Below the pieces are notes generated by a model that did no database searches, had not been told where the DNA came from, and saw nothing but the letters and a program-made list of their open reading frames with translations. Of a stretch of 64,000 nt of DNA, positions 38,643 through 51,107 are shown one piece after another. The DNA is taken from contig OZ234503.1 of the NCBI GenBank assembly GCA_965153455.1, positions 15,195,118-15,259,117 on the forward strand. Reading direction: 5' to 3'. Within the stretch, counting starts at the first letter, position 1. Each line of letters starts with the position of its first letter. The stretch comes from Sphagnum compactum (taxonomy: Eukaryota > Bryophyta > Sphagnopsida > Sphagnales). Both the position numbers and the translations under genes were made by a program.

Positions 38643-38856
38643 AGGTGCATTCACACTTGGTGTTAGGGACTCTAGAGCTGAGTCCCCAAACACCATGCTA
38701 GTCAATTAGGACTTCCACCTACTTACCACGAACATTTTATGTTAAGTTAAACATTCATTTAACATTAAGCTATCGCTTATTTAATATTGAATGCCATGTA
38801 GGATATCACTAAGATGTTCATTTAACAATGACTTAACATCAAGTGTGAATGCACCA
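38643..38856 (+). mobile_element. MITE, copy 2
   Basis: 214 bp, same orientation and ends as the copy at 14756, with TAA on both sides (38640-38642 and 38857-38859). The interior is alignable throughout with small deletions. Confidence 0.85.
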
Positions 38857-38859
38857 TAA

Positions 38860-40369
38860 GTAAACAAGTAAACAACATCAACACCAACATCAATAAATAA
38901 AAACACACAAAAGAGTTGAGTTCTCAAAGTACCCTAGAGTTCTACTTTGTTGGTTTAACAACAACCATCTCTCCTCAAAAGGAAAGAATTATGTGCACAA
39001 GTAATGTGCAAGAACCCAATCTATAAATAGTTATTACACATTGAAGTGTTAATTCACTCAAGATAACTAAGAAAAAAATTTCAAGAGATCGCCAAATCGA
39101 GCAATTTCATGGCCATAGCATTTTTTCTTCACACCTACATACAAGCCTATTCATTACCCTCTGTATATTAGTACACTAATATTATAACCTTTGTTTCTAT
39201 GCAAAAGCACATTAAAAATAAAATAAAAATTGCAAAGCAGCTAGCAATATTAACTACATATTCATATATGTGTGTGTGTGTGTGTGTGGTATTTAGCTGT
39301 TTTTAAAGGCATCTGAGAACCAAGGTTTTTTTGGGGGATTGAAATTATAATCCTTTATAAATATTATATTTTTTCTTTTTTCTTGAATTTTTTGTTGTTG
39401 TTGTATCGACTATCGTAAATTTTACTCATTTTGGCCTGGGGTGAAAACACATTACATTATGCATGAAATGTTGTCATAAGGTATTTGCAAGATTTTGGGA
39501 TTTGTAGTTGGCCATACGACTAAATGAAATTGATTAGTAAGAAAAATGATTCAACACTAGAATGTTTTTATATAATATAATCACATTGAATGAGTTTCAT
39601 AAACGATTTTTGAATTGTCATAATAGAGTGGGGTACATAATTCACAAATAAACAAGTCATAGCAAGTCGAAACAATGTTTTTATTGTGTAATGAACTCCT
39701 AAATGGACATCATTAAAATATTTGAAAACAACATAATTTTGTAGAGATTCTTAAAACATATTTGAATAATAATATAATGTGATCTGTTTTTAAATCAAAA
39801 TTTTCAAAAAAAAAAAATTCTCAAACTTGCAAAATAATATATTTCTAATGTATCCTAAAAATATTTTAAAATTAAAAAATCACCTAAGTCCTTATTCAAG
39901 GTGTAGTCTTGTCTTAACACATTATTCTGCGAATGTACATAATGGGACGTTTTAAAAAAGCACCAAAATCTCTTGTAAAACTTCATAATCAAATAATATG
40001 GATTAAAAAATGCACTTTCATATATTTATTGTTGTAATGAATAAAAATTTCAATGATATAAATATAATATGATGACATTAACACAAAGGAAACATTTTTT
40101 TTTTGGGGGGGAAACATTTTGATGATCAAGTTTTTTTTTTCTATGTATCTTGAATTTATGGGTTCTGATTATTATTAAGTATTTTTTATTTAGTGAAAGT
40201 AATAATTTAAAAATCTCGTCTTTCAAAATTTAATAAAAACCACCAAAATATAAAACTAGGGTTGAATTCTTTTGGATCACTAATGGCATCGAGAGTGTTC
40301 GCTATGAATAAACCCTAAACCCTAAATCAGGACATTAAGTAGCATGGTCGCTCTTGCAACCCTAAAACC
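38860..40369. other. Intergenic, very AT-rich
   Basis: Contains a (TG)n run at 39269-39288 and two CCCTAAA clusters at 40311-40327 and 40359-40384. Nothing coding recognised. Confidence 0.45.
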
Positions 40370-40384
40370 CTAAACCCTAAACCC
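40359..40384. repeat. Interstitial telomere-like repeat (CCCTAAA)n
   Basis: Three to four CCCTAAA units, one with an extra A, directly left of the compositional island; another pair lies at 40311-40327. Confidence 0.85.
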
Positions 40385-42530
40385 TTGCTCTGCTTGAGGG
40401 CTAGGAACTGCATACAACATTGTCTTCCACCTCAAGACAAAGAAGATGGGATGGGGAAACAACCCATCCAGCAAAAGTCTAAGGCGAATTGAGAACACAA
40501 GAGACACTGCCACATTTGAGAGAGGCATTCTTGGAGTTGTTCTTGATCTGGAAGAATGCTTTTTGTGTAGTAAGAAAGTGCGTAGTAGAATCAAAAGGTT
40601 GAGCAGTTTGGATGGTCTCAACTACAGGGAGAGGGGGTTACTCTCTGGGCAATTTGGGTGGAATGAAATGAGCTGTGTTTTAGTAGTGAGAGATGGTAGG
40701 AGTCCAAAGCTTAGTAGAGTCCAGGGTCTGCTTATTCTAGGCGACTGGAGTGGCAAAACGCTATTAAGAGGGCAGCCTGAACAGAAGATTAAGATGCTTG
40801 AAAACTTTGACGGAGAGTCTAGGCTCTAGATAACGTTGTTTGTCTGTGCGCATGATGGCAAAAAGAGAATAAGATGGTGCTATAAACTACTACATAGTGG
40901 TGGTACTGATCTTTTAGGTAGCTTGCGTGGTTCTGATTGATCAATATGGGGTCCTCCCTTCCCTTTGTCTTCCCTTTTAAATGAGGAAAGAAGGTAGTTT
41001 ATACGAGAGATAGAACAATCGAGAAGAGTAGAAACAAAAAGGAAAGTGAAAGTAAAGGAGGCTTTTACGGATGTGATATTGTGGTGTTCTTTGAATAGGC
41101 GCTCTTCCCTATGGAAAGTTGTGTTCAACTAGTCTTGCGCTCTGACTTGGGTGTTCTTTGCAAGGGGTATTAGCCCAGCCCAGCCCAGGTCAGGCCAGGC
41201 CAAAACTGGTGATGAACTCTTCTGGGAAGAAAATTTCATGCAGCCAATGGGGAGGGGCCCAAGCATGCATGCACATCAATCTGCCTTGCTTTTTTTCCTT
41301 TTAAGTTTTGGGGGGGCGGGAGCGAACAGGGAGAGGAGTTTTTTTCATTCTTCCCTGGTTCTTTACTATGTTACCTTCAGTTCCTAATAAGTTCCCATCA
41401 TGTTCTCAATATGTTCCCCAAGTTCTCAATGTATTTACTCAACATGTTCTCAATAGCACCTCACCTTTATCCCATATGCTTTGGCAAATGTTGTCCTCCT
41501 TCCACCTATAAAGGTGCCCCAAAGCCCAAAGGGGAGGAACTCTATGGCTCCATATTTTTGGAGTGATTTGGCGATCGAAATTGTCTCGTTGCGAAAGCAA
41601 AAATTGAAATCGGGAGGCACTTCATCTAATTAATAGGACAGCTGAATAGGCGTGGTGAAAGAACTTCTTCCATAGCCGAATAGTATATGTGTGTGATATT
41701 CAGCTGTCATTGTGTGTGATGAATTGATGGTGGCTGTTTCATGACCTGTGGCTACAGAATCCCTGGAATCCCATTATTGGGTCGATATGCAATTGCAGAA
41801 AAGCTTTTGATCTTCGCCCCTAGTTCGTGTCATAAGATTCAACTACTGATTTTCTCGCCATTATATCTCATTGATGTCACCCCCAGTTTACAACCGCTAT
41901 TTTTTCCTCCAGTCCAATTTGCCGCATCCATATTTTCGCATTTGACAGACACCCAGGCATATTTTGCACTCGTAACCTCACATAATATGGCATGTTTTGC
42001 ACTCGTAACATATGTTTACATTTGCTTCTAAATGCCTTGTACTTATTGTGGATGGATTTCTCCTTGTTTATATATATATATATGTACAGGATTTTCATGG
42101 CAACCAAAATGGTGAAGAAAGAATGAAGGAATGTCAGTCAATGAATGAAGGGGGCTTGTGGTTGTGGTACCCAATCGAGGAGGAAACTTGCCGAATTCGT
42201 TCGCGGGAGTTCTCTCTCCTGCGAGTGATGATGATTGAGGGACGCGATGGCGCGGCTGAGCAGTTACGCGCTCCGTAAAGACCAGCTTGACTTTTTTTTC
42301 TGCTTTGTATTTTTAGGACGCTCTCTGGCCGGCCTGAATTGAAAACTAAGTGTACCTTTGGAAATTGAGGAAAGGGCCCAGTACAGGCTGTACTGGGCGT
42401 TCCTTACGTAGGGGAAGGGTCCGAAAATAGACCTTTCTGGATCTTTTACCCGTTCCCGCCTTGGCCTACCGGCCTCAAGCCAGAAGGGGTCTATTTTTAG
42501 GACCCTTCTCCTATACATTACATACACACA
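40370..42530. other. Compositionally distinct island with hairpins
   Basis: Base composition rises abruptly from the very AT-rich flank to a much more balanced mix directly after a CCCTAAA run. One frame (40446-40829, plus strand, 127 codons from ATG) is longer than expected for the flank but matches no family I know. Two hairpins lie near the right end: CCCAGTACAG-G-CTGTACTGGG (42377-42397) and a 30-bp-arm hairpin (42411-42440 with 42480-42511). It could be an organellar insertion, a non-autonomous element or an unrecognised gene. Confidence 0.4.
42377..42511. repeat. Two adjacent inverted repeats
   Basis: A perfect 10-bp palindrome with a one-base centre (42377-42397) is followed by arms of about 30 bp around AAGGGTCC-AAAATAGACC with a 39-nt loop. 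They could fold in RNA or mark a foldback element. Confidence 0.75.
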
Positions 42531-42845
42531 GACTGGACTGGAAGAAGCTGGAAAGGAAAAAAGCTCAGCATGGGCAGCACTAGGAAAAAGAAAAAAGAAA
42601 AGGAAAAGAAAAACTTCCTTAGCCTACTGGAAAATTATTTTGATTTGGTCAATTTTGTGAGGTAGCTAGCCAGCTGCCAGAGTGGGCATGATCCACAGGA
42701 AGTTTAGCCAAATTTGGCTAAAAGCTACAATATGAAAGTAATGATTTTTTAAAAATACATTCTTCTATCTGTATTTTGGGCTATCTACTTGAAGAAGGAC
42801 CATCATGTATAGAAAGAAATATATCTGGCAATTTTAATCGTTAAT

Positions 42846-43686
42846 TTTTGGTGGAGAGTTCTTCTGGCTATTGAACATCTCAAGAAGCAGTTGATTTTAG
42901 TTAGTACTTTGAAAAAAATTTAATATAACTTTTTGGCTATATACGTATATATATATAGCCAGCCAGCCAGAAAAACGGCTGCTTGAAATTTGCTTCTGGA
43001 AGACACAATCGCCCTGACTAGTGCCACGCAGCAAACGAACAATAAAAACCAAAAAAGAAAAGAAAAAAACTATTATCTTGAATTTCTTCAAAAAACTATA
43101 TCTTTTGGCTACGTACACTTGAAGAAGAACAATGTAGAGAAAATGGTTTTTATTGTTCTTTTCTTTTCTTTTTGTTTGCATGGATTTTTTCGTTGCGTGG
43201 CGGCAGTTGCTTCATTTGTGGGAACTCTTTCGTTCGATTGCGTCTATTGTGGGAACTCTTTTGTTTGGAAACAACTTTTTTTGGGGCTATTTATAGTCAC
43301 CCAAAAAGCCTTGGTTTTTTTTTTAAAGGCTTAAAAAGGCTTTTGGGCTGCTATATATGTATATAGCCAAAAAACTTTAGGTTTTTTTTCTGTAAAGTGC
43401 GAAAATCTCAAGTGCCTTTTTTGAGATTTTCAATAGCCAGAATAATTAGACCAAAATAATTCGAGAAAGCCTTTTTGTATTGGCTGGCTATATTGAGAAC
43501 TAAAAGTGCTAACTAAAATCAAGTGCCTTTTTTGAGATGTTCAATAGATAGAAAAATTCGACCAAAATTTAAGAAAAATTCGTATACAATACATGTATAC
43601 AAAAAATAAATCCAGCTATAGACCTTTTTTCTTCCATTTTGATCTAATTATTTTGGCTATTGAAGAATCTCAAAAAGGCACTTTAA
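42846..43686. repeat. Foldback cluster upstream of the GT14 gene
   Basis: A module with AAGTGCCTTTTTTGAGAT and TTCAATAG occurs four times, twice in each orientation: about 42846-42907 (-), 43409-43456 (+), 43518-43568 (+) and 43640-43686 (-). Between them a second pair built on GCCACGCA and AACAATAAAAACC faces inward (43018-43066, 43145-43203). The whole can form nested stems. Confidence 0.7.
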
Positions 43687-44713
43687 AAAAAAATGTTTTT
43701 TGGTAGCCCAAAAAAACAAAAAAGAGAAAAAACAAAAAGGCAAAGGGTGGTCTTTAGACCGGTTGCTTGTCAAAGGTGATGGCTACATGCCTCACAAGGA
43801 CACGAACAAGGAGAAGGAGAAGGAGAAGGAGCGAGGTGCTTTCTATGCAAAGGTGCTTGCTTTGTTGTTGCATGGAGGAGAAGAAGAAGGCGTGAACAAG
43901 AAAAGAAAACACTTGTGAGCTCACCCAAAACGTCAACACCCAAAAAGTCTAGAGATCACCTAACACAAGAAGAAGAAGAAGAAGAAGAAGAAGAAGAAGC
44001 AGCAGCAGCAGCAGCAAAAGAAGAAGAGAAGCAAGAAAGAAGTAGAGAGGAATTTAGTCAAGTGATAAGTAACGAATTCAAGCAACAAAACAAAGTGGGG
44101 AGAGCTTCTAGTGCTTCTACTTGTGATCTCGACCTTGAATTTTTCAGTTCTGGGAATTGAGAATCTGAATTAGCTGGGAGCTTCATAGTTTGTTATGTGA
44201 ATTCTCCGAGACTAGGGCAAGAGGAGCTTTATGAGCTTGAGACTTGAGGGTTTAATTTCAGCTGACAATATCTGATATATCTCTTCCAGATGATGGGTTT
44301 TTTTCCGAGAAGCTCATGATCATGAGAGCTGGAGGACGAGTTCCTGATTAGTTTGAATTTTTTTGTTAAATTTTGGGTATCAAAGTTTTGTAGGGATTTA
44401 GAGATCAGCGGAGCTTGAAAGATTATCAGACTAGCTCTAGCTAGATCATATGTAGCTCATGGCTGCTTCAGCTGCGGCGTCATGCAGCTTGATCTAGAGG
44501 ATTAAGGTGGAATATTAGGTGATTGAACTGCTGCAGAAGTTCCGATCTTTGACTGCAAGTTACATGTAGTTTTTTAGCAGCAACTGAAGATCAGCTGAAG
44601 ATCAGGCTGCAGGAGTTTGAATCTTCATGCAGCTAGCTCAGATGGGTAATTCTCGAACAGTATGATCTACAGGTTTGCAATAACTGAAAGAGATAAAGAA
44701 TTAGAAGGAGAAG

Positions 44714-44745
<32 letters not shown>

Positions 44746-44792
44746 CGCACAGAAGAAGATTGAAAGAAGAAGAAGAAGTGACGATCAAGGTC
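43687..44792 (+). other. Upstream region and probable 5' leader of the GT14 gene
   Basis: GA- and GAA-rich DNA with a (GAA)n/(GCA)n tract at 43970-44017 and a (GAA)n run at 44708-44742. Short frames here are products of these repeats. An in-frame stop at 44694 with no ATG after it fixes the start of the following gene downstream. Confidence 0.45.
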
Positions 44793-47467
44793 ATGACGGC
44801 TCCAAACGGATCAGTAGTCCAGCAGCAGGTACCAGCGGAGAAGGAGACACAGCATGACGACGTTGAGGCGGCGTCTGCAGACGTTGCTATACAGAAGGTG
44901 CAGCAATCGGTTGCAGTCAGCTTGAAAAGGTCCAGAAACGTGTTATCAACCCCGGCGGGAGCAGCAGCAGCTCCAGCTCCAGCGGCGGCGTATTTGCAGT
45001 CGATCAAGGTGGGATTCTTCAAGGATGGAGCTGCACGCGGGCCAGGCTTCATGAGCATCACAAGTCTGGTACTGGTTGCGTTTTTTTTGTTAGGAAGCGG
45101 AGGTCTCGTGGGAGTTCTCACCGGTCTTCAAAGCTTCACCTACTTCACAAACCCTGCAGGATTTCTCAAGTCATCCTTCTCTCCCCCTACTAATTCCAAC
45201 TTCTCGCAGCTGCGGCAGTCCACGAATCTCCATGATTTGCAGCTGCTAGTTCCGCTTGAAACCACCTCTGCTGCAGCTGGTCCTCACCAACAGCACCCGA
45301 CAGCCAGTGTTCACAACACGGTCTCGACGACCTCGACCGATCCTGTTAAAGCTCATGATGCTGCTGATGCTGATGATGATACGACTGATGAAGCTCGTGA
45401 TGAAGCTTTGGTTTCTAGTAATTCTTCGCTGGCAGAAGATGAGAGGACCACGAATATTAAGCAGAATGCTCAAGAACAACCTCAGAATCCTGATCATCAA
45501 GCAGAGCAAGCTGCACCTGTGATCAATCACCGGCAGCTTGCAATAACAACTTCCGTCTTGTTCCATAACATGGAAGATGAAGAACTTTTGTACAAAGCAT
45601 CCATGATGAAGACGACGACGGCTGCTGCTACTGCTGCTGAGGCTCATACTGGGACCATGCTGCAGGAGGAAGCTAAGATCGCTTTCCTGTTCTTGACTCG
45701 TGGAGCTTTGCCGCTGCGAGCTCTTTGGGATGCATACTTCGAAGGACACGAAGGAAGATACTCCATTTATGTTCATGCGCATCCCAATTTCTTGCAGGAT
45801 CCCACAATCTCTTCCTCTTCTGTCTTCTTCCGCCGCTACATTCCCAGCAAGGTAAATGAGAGACACTGGTCAGTCACAATATGCATGATGCTCCCCACAC
45901 AAACCTCATGATCCTTTCCAAAATCTTATTCCAACTTCTCCTGAGAGCTGACTATTGATCATCTCCTTCCAAAAATCTTCTCAACTTCCTTCAAACTCCC
46001 CTCAAGTCCCCTTGAGCTGAACAGGAAGATCATCCTTTCTTCAATGTCTTTCTACTCTTCTTCTTCTTCTCAACTTCCTTCAAACTCCCCAGTGAGTCCC
46101 TGGAGGAAATCAGGCTTTGCAATTCGTCTTCTTCTTCTTCTTCCAAACTCCCCAAACAGTCCTACCAGATCTGGACTTTGAAATTTTCTTCTTGAAGTTC
46201 TTGATTTTGGCAAAGTAACTCTCCTTCAAGGGTTGAAGTTCTTCACATTTTCTAGCTCCTTCAAGTTGTTCCTCTTCTTTTTTCTTGTTTTTTTAGCGGT
46301 TTGAATAGAAATGGAAGTTTATTTGTTGGTTTTGCAAAGTCAATTTGTTGCTTTTCATTGTTTCATGATCATCCAACCATCAACAATCAAAGTTTCAGTC
46401 ACCAATCAAAGTTCATGATCAATTGGGTTCATGCACAAATTATCCAACATCAACTTTGATAGTGAATGGATTGTGAATGAGTTGATTGTTGGTTCATTTA
46501 TTCATGAATTCCACAATTAACAATCAAATCATCAATCAATACCCATAAACAAATTTGCAATTTCGCTTTGGTGCATGTTCGTATGTATGTTGTTCCACTC
46601 TTCTTTGATACAAAATCAATCATTCACAAGCTTTTTATTTTTGCAGCTTTGATTGAATCATCAAGTCATTGGTCAGTTTTGTTTTTGTTTGTGTAATGTA
46701 TATGCTTCATGGTTTTTTAACTGCCGAAGAACACAACCCATTTTGGGAAAATTCAGTGCTAATGGAGTTTTCTATGAAAACAGGTAGTGCGATGGGGTGA
46801 AATCAATGTGTTTGATGCAGAGAGGCGATTGTTGGCCAATGCTCTCCTTGATCCACAAAACGAGAGATTCGTACTCTTGTCCGAGTCTTGCATACCCATC
46901 ACCAATTTCTCCTGGGCTTATGACTACATCATCAAATCACAACATAACTTTGTAGATTGCTTTGATGATGTGGGGCGAGGTGGTCGAGGGCGATACCTCA
47001 GAATTAAACACCGACAAAAGCTCGAGCCTGAAGTAACCCTAAAGCAATGGAGGAAAGGAAGCCAATGGTTTGAGATGTCACGTGAGCTTGCACTTCTTGC
47101 TGTATCCGACACCAAGTACTATCCCAAGTTCAGGGACATCCTTTGTGGCAACCGTGGACATTGTTACATAGATGAGCATTATCTTCCCACCGTGCTGAAC
47201 ATATTGGCACCTTCAAAGCTAGCAAATCGAACCTTGACATATTTCTTTTTTCCTCGGCATGGTACTGGGGCACATCCTTTTGAGTGGGAGCCTGAAATGA
47301 TCACCCAAGAAAATATTAGAAGATTCAAGGAAGGCCACAATTGTACTTATAATGGAGAAAAAATCCACTCTAGTTGTTATTTATTTGCAAGGAAATTCAG
47401 TGCAACCACATTGGAGCCCCTTCTTAGGCTTGCTCCTACTATCCTTTGGAGGGATCAATTAGACTAA
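44793..47467 (+). CDS. GT14 family glycosyltransferase (DUF266/BC10-like, Branch domain)
   Basis: Two exons: 44793-45851 and 46784-47467, phase-0 intron of 932 nt, 580 residues. The start is the first ATG after the in-frame stop at 44694. Residues about 87-112 form one membrane segment (SITSLVLVAFFLLG), fitting a type II Golgi protein. A long low-complexity Ala/Gln/Asp-rich stem runs to about 290. The Branch-type catalytic domain follows: EDEELLYKASM, KIAFLFLTRGALPLRALW, YSIYVHAHP, then INVFDAERRLLANALLD, FVLLSESCIPI, QWRKGSQWFEMSRELAL, CYIDEHYLPT and TLTYFFFPRHGTGAHPFEW. Rice BC10, of this family, affects cell-wall cellulose and arabinogalactan; the acceptor here is unknown. The stem is longer than in most relatives. 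Confidence 0.93.
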
Positions 47468-47846
47468 AGAGGATGAAGAGGACAATTCCATAGGTAGTCC
47501 AATAGACTCCCCATTTGATGAGTCTTTTGTTTGTACATGTAGAAAATGCACAGGTAGTCAGCCGAGCTCAAAAGAGTGTGAAAGTGACCACCAATATAAA
47601 TTGTTTGTAAAACAACTTGAATACGAATGGGACCCAAGTTGCCCATTATCAAAGGAGGCTCTTTTTTCACACAACAACCATATGGACAGTGGTATATATT
47701 TTTCATTGTTTTTAAGAAGTTGCACAAATGCAAACAACCAAGGTTTTAATGTTTGGCCAGACCTTGATAAGGTTATCAAATGACTCAGTTCTTGATGAGG
47801 ATGAGACTTTCAGGTTCATCCCATTCTTAGACACGGAGAGACACGG

Positions 47847-47902
<56 letters not shown>

Positions 47903-48567
47903 CAACAATTGCTAAAAATGTGAGAAAACATACAATTTGAATTGGTCATAGTGATTGCTGCATTCGCAATTTTGATTTGGCACAAGGGACCAGTCTCAAG
48001 AAAAATGACTTCCCTTGAGCTCTTTGACGTTGTGACTTCCCCTGCAAAAATTTATACAAAAAGAAAATCTCATTACGGTCAAGCTCTTGCTATTAGCTTT
48101 CGTAGCAATTTCAAGACAGAATTCTTCTCATCCACAACAAGGTTATGTAAGGTAGAAGAACAACCACAATTAACTCATTCATGATAATCACATGTCATTT
48201 GATGACTTATACTTCTAATTAAGCCAGAGTGATCCAAAAGGTAAACATGTTTCACCTTACGCTTATTAGTTGGAGTGGTCCTTTTCCAACAGAGGATTGA
48301 TCGGTGATGACGGGGTTCTAACCTCCTCCTGTTTATTAGTTTTCAAAGACACCAGCCCAATCAATCAGACAACAAAAATGATAATACTGACCAATGCATG
48401 CTAGTCTAGTTGCCGCATACGATTTAGGGTTTAGGCTTTTTGCAGGAATTATTGTCCAATTTGGAATTCCAACAATGAAATGAGGTTCAATACTTTGATC
48501 ATAACAAACACTATTTGCAGTTTGGAAATTTGCAATACTTTGCTAAATGGGAAGTTTTTTGCAGCAC
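47468..48567. other. Convergent intergenic region between the GT14 and STICHEL-like genes
   Basis: Contains a (GT)n(GA)n microsatellite at 47850-47902 and a TTTAGGG pair at 48423-48435. It should hold both 3' UTRs. No further gene seen. Confidence 0.5.
47850..47902. repeat. (GT)n(GA)n microsatellite
   Basis: About 32 bp of GT followed by 20 bp of GA, 0.4 kb after the GT14 stop codon. Confidence 0.95.
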
Positions 48568-51056
48568 TTACGACTTCCGTCTTTCAGCTCTTGATGATGT
48601 AAGGGGAGCAACAACCCCACCCGTTGTTGTTGTTGTTGTTGTTGGCTTCATCCCATTTTGCGAGTTTGATCTCTTGCGTAACTTTTGATTTGCATCCAAC
48701 TTTTGCAACTGCCGCCTTTTATGCTGCTGCTTCATCAAATTTGTGACTCGACCACCATCCTTTGAAGCTTCTTCCTTTGAGGCTTGCCACTCGGTGGCAT
48801 GCTCAATTCCAATGCCCCTCCTCCTGCTGCTGCTGCTGCTGCTGGGACCTCTTTCCTTGACTACCCCAGCTGTTGTTAAGTTCCCCTCTATGGCCATACT
48901 CATGAGGAGCTTGTTGTCTTTTGAGTCTTTTGAAGATGGGGCTAATTTTGAGTTGTTGAATTTTACTAGGTTGATTTGAAGCTCTACAGGACAATTGAGC
49001 ACCATTTGGAAAGCATGGCAAATCCGACTCCTTAACCTCTCTGCCTTTGTTTTGTGCTCCAGCTGCTGAAACTCCAATTTGGCAATGGCATGAGTTTCAT
49101 CTGGCCAAAACCCACAGGTAACCTGTCAATCAAAACTGGGAATTTGAACAATGATCTTTTCCTTTAAAATAAGAAAAGAACAGCATTTTCTGAAGACAAT
49201 AAATCACTGAAAAAGAGCCAAAAACAAGTCTTCCCAAAAAGGGTCGATTTGCAAAGAAGAATGCCTTACCATTGGCAATACTCAAAGCACGTAAGTTGGC
49301 ATGAGAATGTAGGAACTTTCGCAGTGCATCAGAATGGATGAATTGAAGGACCCGATTCCACACATTCTTCCGACCTTGACGGTTAAGCCTGTGAAACCCA
49401 CTGGAGTACACATGCTTGGAAGAAAATTCAGAGACATTATTTGACACATCCTCCACTCGTGCCCAATACTGCTGGTTTGATCTATGCTTGTTGCGCTGAT
49501 GGACATTTTCCAATGATGCCTTGGCAGAATGCACCTTGTCTTCTTCTGCTTGAATTCTGTCCAATGGATGAACTCTGTCCAATGGAAGTGTTTGAATTTC
49601 CGTTGACTGCACGATTGATTTTCCAGCCAATTCTGTCTCTTTGGCAATAACAGCCTCAAATGAAACTGGGCTGTTGTAGGTGATACTCGAGTTAAAAGAA
49701 GACGAGGGTAGAAAGGAGCGATCAGGTGCAAATTGCAGTAATGCAGCTATTAACCAAGTAGGTTGATCTCCAGCGACTCGTAACTGCTTCTCTACCTCTG
49801 ATAAGACCTTCAATGCTTGACGAAGCCGTCGTAGTTCTTCCTTTCTTGCTGCAAAATTTTTAGAGTCATTTTACAGCCACTGCATTTTACTTCATTCACC
49901 TTCAGATTCACATGCAAAGGAAGTAGGCAACAGAACTTCAAATTGGGGTGGGTGGGGTGCTTCAAATTTCATGGCCAGTTTTTGTGGATAAAATTCAGGT
50001 CTATTCATTCTATCTGCTTTTTTTTTGTGTGTTTCCAAAGTGGCCCAAAATTAATAATACTACTGATCATAACAACAACAACAACAACAACAACAACAAT
50101 AATAATAGGAGTTGTTATTTATATAATATTCACTTACAAAAGTTCCTTTTGAAAAAGCTGTCTTCACGGATTTCAAGTCGTTGTTGCACATTGAATGCAC
50201 TCCCTGCAAGTAGGTTGGTGATGAGAGTTGCCAACTGCGATGCCAATGACAATGCATCCACACCCAAATCCAATAGCTGCTGCATACCTCTCACCGTGTG
50301 CACTGTATTCGCAGATAGTGCAAAATCCAATAGATCTAACAGCTTGTTCTCTGGAATCAGCCCTGCCTGCAATGGTCTCCAAAAAAATAAAAAATTAAGT
50401 TTAAAAAAAGCTTTCATCACTTCTACCTTATTGCATGCTCTTACAAGAAAATCCCTTAAAAACCCAATTGTCTCTTTTAGCTGGTTTACAGAAGCCACCA
50501 TTTACAGGAACAATAACCTCCTACTAATCTAGCACGATTTGGAACAGGAGCTAGTACTACATGCCTGTTGGTATTTAAAATTATTATCAATCCCGTTTAT
50601 TTTATGCTATTTTATTTTAAGAATTAAATTATCAATAACATTTTTTTTTGCATTGCAGAATTGGAGGAGTAGAGAACTTCTTGGCTTACAAGCTCTCGAA
50701 CCATATCTGATGAGATGGTTGTATCCAAGAGGCTTAATTGATCCAACATCACTTCTGCATCCCGGAGAGACCCATCAGCTCTTGAAGCAATAATGGAAAA
50801 CGCTTCCTCATCAACAGCCAAGCTTTCCTTCACCGCAAGCCATTGAAGACGTTTGATTATATCAGACTCCTTTATTTTGCAGAACGAGAATCTTTGACAC
50901 CTGCCAGGCTGGTTTCCATTGTCATTCCACAAAGAAAAGCAAGAGGATTAGGGTTAACCCAGATTTTAATTCCTTACTTTTTTCTTTCTTTTTTCTTTTC
51001 TTTTGGGGCAGAAGGGGACGGGCGCGACGGGGTGCTACTTCTCTCAAAGTCAAAAC

Positions 51057-51107
<51 letters not shown>

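Noticed and set aside
43915-44160. Glu/Ala-run frame upstream of the GT14 gene
   Set aside because: Starts at GTG and is made of GAA/GCA repeats; better read as 5' leader.
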